Notes under the pieces: model-generated
Seen by the model: only the letters and a program-made list of their open reading frames with translations
Told to the model about the DNA's origin: nothing
Database searches by the model: none
Assembly (NCBI GenBank): GCA_036417435.1
Contig: CM070903.1
Coordinates: 52,986,001-53,050,000 of the forward strand
Length of the DNA stretch: 64,000 nt
From: Inia geoffrensis
Taxonomy: Eukaryota > Chordata > Mammalia > Artiodactyla > Iniidae
Direction: 5' to 3'
Shown here: piece after piece, positions 36,641-46,975 of the stretch
Layout of the letters: the number at the start of each line of letters is the position of its first letter
Position numbering within the stretch: the stretch's first letter is position 1
Translations under genes and position numbers: made by a program

Positions 36641-36712
<72 letters not shown>
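36641..36712. repeat. Compound (TC)n(AC)n microsatellite
   Basis: About 20 TC units are followed by about 16 AC units without interruption. Confidence 0.97.
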
Positions 36713-36715
<3 letters not shown>

Positions 36716-37399
36716 CCAAAAAACCCAATAGTCAGTGACTCTATTTGCTTTTCCCCTGAGGAAAGCTGACATACTGTGTATTTCCTCTAAATTCTACTAC
36801 TTATCTTCCTGGCCACTGCTAATTAAGCTCTCTCCTTTTAAATCTTGTAAATCATTAAGCAATTCATCATTCACCACATTGAAAAATCATCTCTATTGTC
36901 TCCCAGTATTGCTTTTAATCACACATTACTGTCAACCCCCAACTCAACGGTATACGTGAAGTGTACAGTTGTGGAGTGGGGACATATTTGTGTCTTTCAA
37001 ACTATTTTGAACTGTTTCTCTGCACTCAACAGGTGGCTAATAAATATTGATCTTAATCTATTAATATATTCAGAATAATACAGTCTCCACTGTCTTTTAT
37101 TAACCCCATTGTGCCATCTACAAGTTATCTTCATTTTAGTACCACTGAATATTAAATACACTATCTCAGTTAATGCCGTGACACATCTCCTAAGTCATAA
37201 ATGACCCTAAGCTTTAATAACTCCCTCTTTTCTTATTGTCTCAGTGAACTATCCAACAATTTGTCTAAATTTTTTCCTGAGAAAATCCTGTGTAACTTTA
37301 TTCCTCTGTATTTCCCTTAGCTTAGGACTCACCTGGAATATTCTAAGGACTGCTAGTAATTCCCTATACCTCTAGTCAACTAACAGGACTGTTCATCAT
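36713..37399. other. Unassigned stretch
   Basis: C/T-rich sense sequence that may be further decayed L2. No gene was seen. Confidence 0.4.
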
Positions 37400-37930
37400 T
37401 TCTACTGATCCCATCAACAAACTGCTAAACGTGAAATTGATTCTGTCACACTTTGGCTTGAAATATTTTCCTATTGTAACCTTTGTTTGGCATCAAAGCT
37501 CTTCACGATATGGTCCCATTCTTCATCTTCAGTCTTATATCCACCAAATTATATTACACACACTGCATCCTGCCACACTGAAATTTCCACTTCCTCTTGG
37601 ATACAGCATTCACTTTGAACATGTAGATGTTTTGGCATAAACAAAAGCATGTCAGCACATTTTATCTCTGTAAAATCTTATTAGTCCTTCAAAACACAGG
37701 TTAAATATAATATTACCTTCACTGTAAATTCATCCATATCTCTTCCAAGTAGAATTATTAACAGCAATTTAAATTGTATCTCCATAGCACTTTATTCATA
37801 TCACTAATATAGTGCTCATGATGTTTATTGTTTACTATTTACTTATATGTTTTTTCTCCTTGTTCTTTAATGAAAATGACATATTTATATCCCACAAACT
37901 TAGTTCCATTTCTGGAAACTTATTGGTCTA
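37400..37930 (+). mobile_element. L2 fragment
   Basis: GGCATCAAAGCTCTTCACGA, GATATGGTCCCATTC, then AGTCCTTCAAAACACAGGTT near 37683 and ATAGCACTTTATTCATATCA near 37785 follow the L2 3' order. Confidence 0.6.
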
Positions 37931-39329
37931 TGGCAAGAAAAAAGCATATAATTCCAAGTTATAAAGATATAAGTTGAACTTTCAACTCTGCTGCTGGATT
38001 CAAATTTAAGATCCAACATTGACCAGCTATAAAGAATAATTTAACCTCCCTGTAAATGCAATTTTCTATAATGTAGAGCTTATAACACTTAATTTTGTGT
38101 TATATAACACAAAATAACACTAATTTTGTGGTAATAATTATCAATATGATTTTAGACCTGTATATTGTAGACTCCCCTTAAATAAAAATGTTTATTATAT
38201 CACGTTAGAAACCAGTTGAGTAAATGAATTCTTTACCTTTAATATTTCCATAATTTTATTATATGATTTAGCTTCTGGCCACTGCATCTGCACCCAATAA
38301 CACATCAAGAAATAACATATAAAACTAGCTCTTCTGCTTAGATGTAAAACGCTGCAAAGAATGTTGCTTCCACCTCCACAATGAATAAAAACTGGAAAAA
38401 CGCAAAATCACAATTTCTTGAACAAATCAGAGAGCAAAAGCCATAAAACGTCTGTTAACCAGGTAAATTCCAAAGAGAAACAAGCTTCTCCAAGGAGAAA
38501 CAAGGTATACAAACTGTCATATCTGTGGTAGAGCCACCCACCATTTCTTACATGGTTAGGTAAGAAAAAACAGTCAAAATTTTATTTAACTGCCAAAGTT
38601 CAAGTGTAAACAAGTTTATCAGTTTCAAATAGCTGAATCGTGGACAAAAGGGAAGTCTCCACACATTTGAAAAACTTTCTCACAAGTCTCTACCAAGTGA
38701 GACAAGAAAGATTTGCACCAGGACATGAGCTGAGAATGAGTAATGCAGGTATGAAGAGGTAATTGAGGCTGGGAGGAAACTAACTTCTCTAGAAGTTAGT
38801 TCTCTAGACCTTTCTCTCCTATAAAGCAGCAGCTTTTAGCCTGCCGATTGAAGGGCAGCAAAGTCTTTCATACCCAGAGCACAGGCGAAGACCTTATAAC
38901 TGGGGAAAGATAGAAAAACAAACTCTGTACTCTGGAAGATAGCAGGAAATCAAGATGGCAGGAAAACATCTTAGGCCCAAAATCCTATATTGATACCAAG
39001 CAGTGATTTCCTATTGCTAGAAGAAAGGAAGTTTCCATCAAAATGAGCCACAAATATGACAGTCTTTGACTGTCAAGGAAATGAGGACTTGGACTGCTGA
39101 GAAAACCATGTTCCCAAAGCTAAGGCACACAGGGCCTCCATCAGCATGAGGCTGAATTAGGAAAAAAAGAGAGGAAAATCCTGACCCAAAGATAATCCTA
39201 GTACACAGCAACAAGCAACAGTAATTTGCTATGGGGGATGGGACAAGGGCATGAAGAGAGACCTGCAGTTCTGGCACAGGTATGCAGGAATAGCTGAAGC
39301 TAAGGATAGAATACTTATACTGAGAAAAC
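37931..39329. other. Unassigned stretch, possibly L1M/HAL1 5' region
   Basis: No gene was seen. It lies directly upstream of HAL1/L1M-like sequence in the same orientation and may be its 5' part. A 9-bp inverted repeat with a 2-base spacer (CTAACTTCT / AGAAGTTAG) lies at 38780-38799. Confidence 0.4.
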
Positions 39330-40143
39330 TCATTCAAAAACATAACTGAAACATTAGAAACAAGACAAGATCAGCCCAAACTAAAGAAATTTAAAACAAG
39401 TGGTGCACTAAGGATAATCATAGCAATACTAAAACCCACAACCAGTTCACCTCCTGACTAGATTCATTTAATCCTATACCTTACTTACACCTTGATAGAA
39501 GAAGAGGTATGAGTTCTCCAGGCATAAAATACGTCGACCTTCACTTTTATTATTCTAACATGATGTTTGGCAGTTAATCAAAGATTATAAGACATAAAAA
39601 AATTAAAAAATGAAAGGAAAAGAAAACCAAAGAATCATAATAATGTGAACCAGAATAAGAGATGATCATATGTTGTAACTCTCTGACAAGGATTCTAAAA
39701 TAACTATGGTTAATTTTTTTTAATCTAGTGGGATAAACAAAAAGACAACATGCATTCACAGATGGAGAATTTCAACAGAGAGTAGAAACTATATGAAAGA
39801 GTCAAGTGCAAATGCTGATTTTCTTTAAAAAAAGATACTCAGAAGAAGAATTCATTTGGCAAGTTCATAAGTAAATTCAAAACAGTTAATGAAGGAAGTA
39901 GTGAACTGAGAGACAGATCAATAGAAATTATCCAAACTGAAACACAAAGAGGAAAAAGAAGGGGAAATAAGGACAAAAAGTTTATCTAGGGACTGTAGAA
40001 ATTTTCATATAGTCTACCATATGTGTAATTTGAGTTTCAGAAGGAGAAGAATGGAGCAGAGGAAATATTTGAAGTGATAATAGTAAAGAATTTTCCAAAA
40101 TAATGAAAGGCATAAATGACATATTAGAGAACCTCACTCAGGG

Positions 40144-40194
<51 letters not shown>

Positions 40195-40540
40195 CACACC
40201 ACACCACACCACACACAGCATGCAAAAATCTTAAAGGCAAGTAGAGAGGGGAGGAAATGCACATTACATACAGAGGAACAAAGACTTGTAAAATAGCAAA
40301 CTTCTTGCCAGGAACTATGCGAGTTAGAAGACATTTGAGTGACATCTCCAAAGTACTGCCTACAATAAATTCACTTTAAATATGAAAATATAAATAGATG
40401 AAAAATAAGGTGATAAAAAATTAAAATATTGAAAAAATATACTGTGCAATCAATAAAAGAAAGCAGAGAGACTATATTAATGTCAAACAAAATTGACTTA
40501 GAACAAGGAAGAGGAAGAACATTATGTAACAATCATTCAG
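39330..40540 (+). mobile_element. L1M/HAL1 ORF1-region fragment
   Basis: Around 40050-40120 the sequence reads like the L1 ORF1 middle (GAGGAAATATTTGAAGTGAT, AATTTTCCAAAATAATGAAAG). It continues after a microsatellite near 40225-40350 (AAATCTTAAAGGCAAGTAGA, ACAGAGGAACAAAGAC, GTGACATCTCCAAAGTACTG) and near 40460-40530 as the start of ORF2. It is decayed and has no usable frame. Confidence 0.6.
40147..40217. repeat. Compound (TC)n(AC)n(CCACA)n microsatellite
   Basis: TC units pass into AC units and then into about four CCACA units. It lies inside the HAL1/L1M fragment. Confidence 0.95.
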
Positions 40541-41420
40541 TGATGTTGAGCATATTTCCATGTGCCTCTTGGCCATCTGTATGTCTTCTTTGGAGAAATG
40601 TCAATTTAGATCTTTCACCCATTTTTTGATTGGCTTGTTTGTTTTTTTGATATTGAGCTGCACAAGATCTTTGTATATTTTGGAGATTAATCCTCTGCAA
40701 TTTGTTTGCAAATGTTTTCTCCCATTCTGTGGGTTGTCTTTTCATTTTGCTTATGGTTTCCTTTGTTGTGCAAAAGCTTTTAAGTTTAATTAGGTCCCAT
40801 TTGTTTATTTTTGCTTTTATTTTCATTATTCTAGGATGTGGGTCAAAAAAGATCTTGCTGTGATTTATGTCAGAGTTTTCTGCCTATGTTTCCCTCTAAG
40901 GGTTTTATGGTATCTGATCTTACATTTAGGCCTTTAATCCATTTTGAATTTATTTTTTGTGTATGGTGTTAGTGAATATTCTAGTTTCATTCTTTTACAT
41001 GTGCTGTCTAGTTTTTGCAGCATGACTTATTGAAGAGACTGTCTTTTCTTCATTGTATATTCTTTTCTCCTTTTTCATAGTATAGATGACCATAGGAGTG
41101 TGGGTTTATCACTGGACTTTCTAGCCTGTTCCATTGATCTATATTTCTGGCTTTGTCCCAGTATCATACTGTTTTGATTACTGTAGCTTTGTAGTATAGT
41201 CTGAAGTCAGGGAGCCTGATTACTCCAGCTCCGTTTTTCTTTCTCAAGATTGTTTTGGCTATTTCTGGTCTTTTGTGTCTCCATACAAACTGTAAAATAT
41301 TTTGTTCTAATTCTGTGAAAAATGCTGTTGGTAATTTGATAGGGATTGCATCGAATCTTTAGATTACTTGTGTAGTATAGTCATTTTGACAGTATGATTC
41401 TTCCAGTCCAAGAACATGAA
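40541..41420 (-). mobile_element. Antisense internal L1 ORF2 fragment
   Basis: Read on the minus strand this is the part of ORF2 downstream of the reverse transcriptase: from CATGTTCTTGGACTGGAAGA (41415) through the 'CTACAAAGCTACAGTAATCA' region (41190) to the ORF2 C-terminal third (ATTTGCAAACAAATTGCAG near 40690, CACATGGAAATATGCTCAAC at 40545). Neither the L1 3' UTR nor a tail is present. A 97-codon remnant frame (40533-40826) reads [19 protein letters not shown]. It looks younger than its L1M flanks. Confidence 0.85.
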
Positions 41421-41424
41421 TAAA

Positions 41425-41828
41425 TAAATAGATAAATAAAGCATACTATAGAGCTAAGGAAATCAATAAGTGTAGTATTGACAAATGAACATCTATAAAA
41501 TTCAATAAAACAGGATAAGGAGTCAAGAAATAGAGGTACATATAAGAGAAAAATTGATTTCCAACAAAGATACAAAGATAATTCAGTGGAGGAAGTTAGT
41601 AATTTCAACAACAATGCGTGAAATATTGAACATCCATGTGCTAAATAAACTAACCTTTACTTTCTATCTTGTAAAATATACAAAAATTAACTTGAAATGG
41701 ATCATTGATCTAAATGTAAAATTTTAAATTAACGAGTTTCTCCAAAAAAAAAAATAACGACAGAAAAAAACATTAATGATCTTATGTTAGGTAAAATTTT
41801 CTTATGTATGATACCAAAATAAGATCTT
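41425..41828 (+). mobile_element. L1M fragment, sense
   Basis: Decayed ORF2 sequence: AGAAAAATTGATTTCCAACAA near 41548, ATAATTCAGTGGAGGAAG near 41577, ACTTGAAATGGATCATTGAT near 41690. It ends where an LTR starts. Confidence 0.55.
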
Positions 41829-42112
41829 TTATGGACTGAATGTTTATGTCCTCCCAAAGTTTATATGTCGAAATCCTATTCCCCACTGTGATAATATCAA
41901 GAAATTGGGCTTTTGGAAGGCAGAGCCCCCAAGAATGGAATAAGTACCATTATAAAAGAGGTAGACTTCACTTGTTCTGCCATGGGAGGACACAATGAGA
42001 AGATGGCCATCTATGAACCAGGAAGTAAGCTCTCACCAGACACAGAATCTGCCAGCACTTTGATTTTAGACTTCTCATCCTCTAGAACTGTGAGAAATGA
42101 ACACTGTTTAAG
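41829..42112 (+). mobile_element. MLT1-type LTR (ERVL-MaLR), sense
   Basis: ATGGACTGAATGTTTATGTC at 41831, GAAATCCTATTCCCCACTGT, GGAGGACACAATGAGAAG near 41986, CATCTATGAACCAGGAAGTA, CTGCCAGCACTTTGATTTTA and CTCTAGAACTGTGAGAAATG near 42080 are in the standard LTR order. The 3' end is missing. Confidence 0.75.
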
Positions 42113-42478
42113 TTTTCAAGTCTGTGGAGTCTAGAAGTCTAAGATCAAGGTTCCAGCGAATTCAGTTTCTGGTAAGAGTCTATTTCCTGGCTTGCAGATG
42201 GCTGCCTGCTATCTATGTCCTTATATGCCCTTTCCTCAGTGCATATTTATTGTTGGGGCTGGGGGTTGGAGAGCAGTGGAGAAAAAGAGAAAGAGATTAA
42301 TCTCTTCTTATAAGAACACTAATCCTAATGGACCAGGGCTCCACCCTTATGACCTGCTTTAACCTTAGTCCTTGCTTAAAGGCTTTATCTCCAAATACAA
42401 CCACACTGAGGGTTAAGGCTTCAACACACAAATTTTAGGGGGAAACAAACATTCAGTTCATAACATCCCACCCTAGGT
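42113..42478 (-). mobile_element. MaLR LTR, antisense
   Basis: The reverse order of a MaLR LTR is seen: CTTATAAGAACACTAATCC, CAGGGCTCCACCCTTATGAC, then ACACAAATTTTAGGGGGAAA and AACATTCAGTTCATAACAT at its end. It joins the sense LTR on its left and internal sequence on its right. Confidence 0.7.
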
Positions 42479-43965
42479 GTCCCCCAAATTCATGTTCTTC
42501 TTGAAAATATATTAATTCCATCATAACATCCCTAATGTCTTAACTCATTTCACCATCAACTCTAAAGATTAAAGTCCATAGTCTCATCTAAATCAGATAT
42601 GGATGAAAAGAGAGGTACAATTTATCCTGAGTCAAAATTACACTCTAGTTGTAAACCTGTAAATTCAGACAATCTATGTGCTTCCAAAATACAGTGTGGT
42701 TAGACAGGCATAAAATAGATACTTAAATTCCAGAAGAAAGATATCAGAAGAAGAAGGGGTAGTAGGTTCCAAGCAAGTTCAAACCTAGCAAGTCAAATTC
42801 CACTGGATCTTAAGGCTTGAGAATAACCCTTTTTGGTTTGATGCTCTGCCCTCCAGGGGCACTGGAGTAACAATGTCATCCCTACCACTCCTTTGGTTCA
42901 CTAGAGCATCCCCACCCCCATGGCTCTCTATGGTAAACCCACTCATGCAGCCCTCTGTGATAGCTTCCCAGTCAGCTGAAACAGAGGCGGGGCTCCACCT
43001 TCTGGAACCAAAGAGGAATCAACCTTACTTCCTGTATCTGTGGCGAGAGTGGCAGCCCTAATGATCTATGAATTAACTTTGGGGTCATTACTCGCTTGTC
43101 TTGAAGGATAAAGTGTATTTGCAGCTGAATAAATACTTCCACTGGCCTGTCCTGAAGAATCCAAAAAGTCTGACAGCTGACAGACTTCCTTTATTTTATT
43201 TCCTTTTCCCTTTTCCCTTTAGTTCAAACTGACAGTGTCTCTGTTGATATAATCCCATCTCCATTCCTGACTTTGGTTGAGATGGCTGATTAAATCTACG
43301 AGTCACACTCATGATTTCCTAATCAATGGCTATTCAGCCACATTCTTAGTCTTCTATTCAGAACATGTTATCTCATTTTTTTTGTAATGTGGATAGGCTG
43401 AGAATATCTCAAAATTTCAAGTTCTGGTTTGTTTGTTTTTTTAAACAATTCTTTCAAGTTATCTCTCTCTTCTCACATTTCATCACATTTTACAAAAGTA
43501 TTAAGGAGAAACAAAGCCACTTCTTCAACACATTGCTTAGAAATCTCAGCTAAATATTCAATTTCACTGTATGCAATTTTTATCTTTCCAAAACACTAGA
43601 ACACAATTTAGCCAAGTTCCTTGCCACTTTATAACAAAGAATGCCTTTCCTCCAGTTTTCAATAATATGTTTCCATTTCTCTCTTAGACCTCACCAGAAT
43701 AGCCTTTTAATATTTCTACCCATATTTCTACCAAAATTCTGTTGCTGATGATACATGTATTCTCTAAGACAATAAAGGTTTTCTCTGTAGCTCACCTGTT
43801 TCCTTTTTAATCTCTCACAGAATCACCTTTAGCATCCATATTTCTACCAGCATTCCTTTCAAGGCAATCTTGACTATTTCTACCACCTTCAAACTTTTCC
43901 AGTCTCTACCCATCACCCAGCTCCAAAGCAACTTCCATATTTTTAGATATTTGTCAAAGCAATAC
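42479..43965 (-). mobile_element. MaLR internal region, antisense
   Basis: Continuous with the antisense LTR: GTCTTAACTCATTTCACCA near 42537, AAAGTCCATAGTCTCATCT near 42570, TTCCAAAATACAGTGTGG near 42682, GGATCTTAAGGCTTGAGAA near 42805, and at the far end CATCACCCAGCTCCAAAGCA near 43911. This is the usual order of MaLR internal sequence in reverse. Stops are frequent and no protein frame survives. Confidence 0.7.
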
Positions 43966-43969
43966 TCTT

Positions 43970-44059
43970 TCAGCAACTTTTTTCACAATCACCAATATCT
44001 GGAAAATATCCAAATGTTCTTGTTCTTCAACAGGTGGATGAATGAAAAAATTGTATCCA
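43970..44059 (+). mobile_element. Oldest L1 3' end, left piece
   Basis: The ORF2 end (CCAATATCTGGAAAATATCC, then TTCAACAGGTGGATGAATGA) is cut at 44059 and continues at 49971. It is the landing site of the 5.9-kb L1. Confidence 0.75.
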
Positions 44060-44215
44060 AGGATGGAATCAAGATAGTAGAGTAGGAAACTCCTGAGCTC
44101 ACTATTCCCACGGACAAAGCCAAAATACAACTACATATAGAAAAAGCCTCTCTGAGAAAAATCCGAAGACTAGCAGAACAGCTTTTCCACAATTAAGAAT
44201 ATAAATTAAAAAACA

Positions 44216-44432
44216 GGGCTTCCCTGGTGGCTCAGTGATTGAGAGTCCGCTTGCCGATGCAGGGGACATGGGTTTCTGCCCCGGTCCAGGAGGATCCTGC
44301 GTGCTACAGAGCGGCTGGGCCCTTGAGCCATGGACGCTGGGCCTGCGCGTCCGGAGCCTGTGCTCCGCGACGGGAGAGGCCACAACACTGAGAGACCCGC
44401 GTACTGAAAAAAACAAAAAAACAAAAAAACAA
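44216..44432 (+). mobile_element. CHR SINE inside L1 5' UTR
   Basis: It begins GGGCTTCCCTGGTGGCTCAG. The A and B boxes are present but diverged (GGGTTTCTGCCCC), and the tail is ACAAAAAAACAAAAAAACAA. No clear target duplication was found beyond the A-rich flanks. Confidence 0.9.
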
Positions 44433-45179
44433 ACACTTTTAGACAGGTAGGAGGGATAGAGATGCAGTCTATTCAGGACCCACACCCCTACCACAGTGAC
44501 CTATAAGCAGTTTAGGATATCACAAACATAAGGTCTTCCCTAAGGAATAAGGGGTCAGAGTCACATGTTTGGCACCGTAGCCCTAGGGAACAGCTCCAGG
44601 AAGATGAGTCACCATAACATCTGGCTTTGAAAACCAGCAGAGCTTATGTGTGGGAGAGCTGGAGGGTTGTAGGAAACTAAGACTCCACACTTAAAGGGTT
44701 GAGGTACAAACACACTCTCTCCCAGTACCAGCACAGAAGCAGCAGTTTGAAAAGTACCTGGTGCTCTAGTCGTATTGCCAAGGGCACTCCAGCACAAACC
44801 TAGTCCATACCTACTTCAGCTCCAGCGGCCCCACCAAGACAGCCCCAACCCATCCAGGCAACATTTGACCCTTGCCCGCTCCAGCTCTAGCAATCCCAAC
44901 AAAGTGGCCTGGGCCAACCATGCATGTCCTGGGACTCCTCTACCAGACTGCACTCACCCCAATACTAGCCAGCCTGAAAAGCTGCCAGGTATACACAGTC
45001 TACATAGGAGATGCCTTTACACAAGGCCAAGGCTTTAAGGCTGAGAGACTTGCCTATTTCATAGAAACAAACACAGAAGTCAAACAAAGTGAGGAGAGAT
45101 GGGAATATGTTCCAAATGAAAGAACAAGATAATCACCATGGGGGGGGGGGAAGTAATGTAAGGGAGATAGGTAATTTAC

Positions 45180-45971
45180 TGGATGAGGTGTTCAAAGTAA
45201 TGGGTCATTAAAAATGCTTACCAAACTGAAGAGAAGAATGGGGGCACACAGTGAGAACTTCAACAAAGGGTTAAAAAATATAAAAATCAATCAGAGCTGA
45301 AGAATATGGTAGCTGAAATGAAAAATACACTAGATGGAATCAATAGCAGATTAGATGATACAGAAAAATGCATAAGCAATCTGAAAGACAGAATAGTGGT
45401 ATTCCCCAAACAGAAAAGCAAAAAAGAAATTTTAAAAATTGAAGATAGTTTAAAGGACTTCTGAGACGACATCATACTAACATTCGCATTATAGGGATCC
45501 TAGAAATGACCAGAGAGATAGATAAAGGGGCAGAAAATTTATTTGAAGAAATATGGCTGAAAACTACCCTTGCCTGGGCAAGGAAATAGATATTAAGGTC
45601 CCAGAATCAAAGAGAATCCCAATTAAAATGAACCCAAAGAGATCCACATCTAGACATGTCACAACTGAAATGACAAAAGTGAAAGATAAAGAGTAAGTTT
45701 TAAGGCAGAAAAAGAAAAAAAAACTAGTCACATACAAGGGAACCCACATAAGACTATCAGATGATTTTTCAGAAGAATCTTTGCAGGCCAGAAGAGAGTG
45801 GCATGATATATTTAAAGTGCTAAAAGGAAAAACATATAATCAAGAATACTATACCCAGCAAGATTACCATTCAGAATTGAGGAAGTGTGAGAATTTCTAA
45901 AGGAGCAAAAACTAAAAAATTTGTTACCGCAAAACCATCCTTACAAGAAATATTAAAATGTCTTCTTTAAG
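45180..45971 (+). pseudogene. L1 ORF1 pseudogene
   Basis: This corresponds to L1 ORF1, the RNA-binding chaperone of the L1 particle. The coiled-coil part is seen near 45225-45380 (acidic, Lys/Glu-rich), the RRM-like core near 45480-45690 (CGCATTATAGGGATCCTAGA; ACATGTCACAACTGAAATG), and the C-terminal domain near 45740-45960 (TTGCAGGCCAGAAGAGAGTG, CAAGAATACTATACCCAGCA). An in-frame TGA at 45462 and other breaks disable it. The end is near 45971. The start is approximate. Confidence 0.7.
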
Positions 45972-46520
45972 CAGAAAAAAAAAGGCCATAACTAGATATA
46001 AGAAAATATATGAAAGAAAAAATCTCACTGGTAAAGACAAATAGACAAAAAGACAAAAAGAAAGGCAGTGGATCAGCCATTTGAAAAGCCAGTATAAAGG
46101 TTAAGACAAAAGTCATAGAATCAACTTTAATTACGATAAGAACACAAAATTTAAAAATGTAAAATATGATGTCAAAAACATTAAACATGATAGAGGGGAG
46201 TAGATATACAGTATTTTTACAATGCATTGGAACTTGAGTGACTATCAGCTTAAAATAAACTGATATATATATATAGGACAATATATATGAACATCAAGGT
46301 AACCACAAAACCTACAATAGATACACAAAAAATAAAGAGAAATGAACCCAAACATAACATTTAAAAAATATCAAACTACAAGGGAAGAAACCAAGAAGAA
46401 AGGAACAGAGAACTAAAAAACAACCAGAAGACAATTGACAAAATGACAATAAGTACATACCTATCAATAATCACTTTAAATGTAAATGGTATAAATGTCA
46501 TAATCAAAAGACATAGGGTG

Positions 46521-46721
46521 GGGCTTCCCTGGTGGCGCAGTGGTTGAGAGTTCGCCTGCCGATGCAGGGGACACGGGTTCATGCCCCGGTCCGGGGGGAT
46601 CCCTCATGCCATGGAGCAGCTGGGCCCATGGGCCATGGCCACTGAGCCTATGCATCCAGAGCCTGTGCTCTGCAATGGGAGGGTCCACAACAGTGAGAGG
46701 CCCACGTACCGCAAAAAAAAA
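46521..46721 (+). mobile_element. CHR SINE inside L1 ORF2
   Basis: It begins GGGCTTCCCTGGTGGCGCAG and ends in a pure A tail. The perfect 15-bp duplication AAAAGACATAGGGTG occurs at 46506-46520 and 46722-46736. Confidence 0.96.
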
Positions 46722-46887
46722 AAAAGACATAGGGTGACTGCATGGATAAAACTACAAGACCTACCTATAGGTAACCTACAAGAGAGTCACTTCAGTGCTA
46801 AAGACAGACAGACTGAAAGTGAAAGGATAGAAAAAGATATTCCATGAAAATGAAAGGAAAGCTGAGGTACTAATACTCATATCAGAC

Positions 46888-46975
46888 AAAGTATATTTAA
46901 AAGTATATTTATATTTAAAGTATATAAATATATTTATTTATAATTTATTTATATTTAAAGTATATAAAAAACTCT
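46888..46975. repeat. AT-rich tandem expansion inside L1
   Basis: Repeated TATTTAAAGTATAT-like units replace sequence normally unique in L1 ORF2. Confidence 0.7.

Noticed and set aside
38780..38799. 9-bp inverted repeat as a regulatory hairpin
   Set aside because: Perfect 9-bp palindromes with short spacers are expected by chance in 64 kb, and nothing nearby supports a function.
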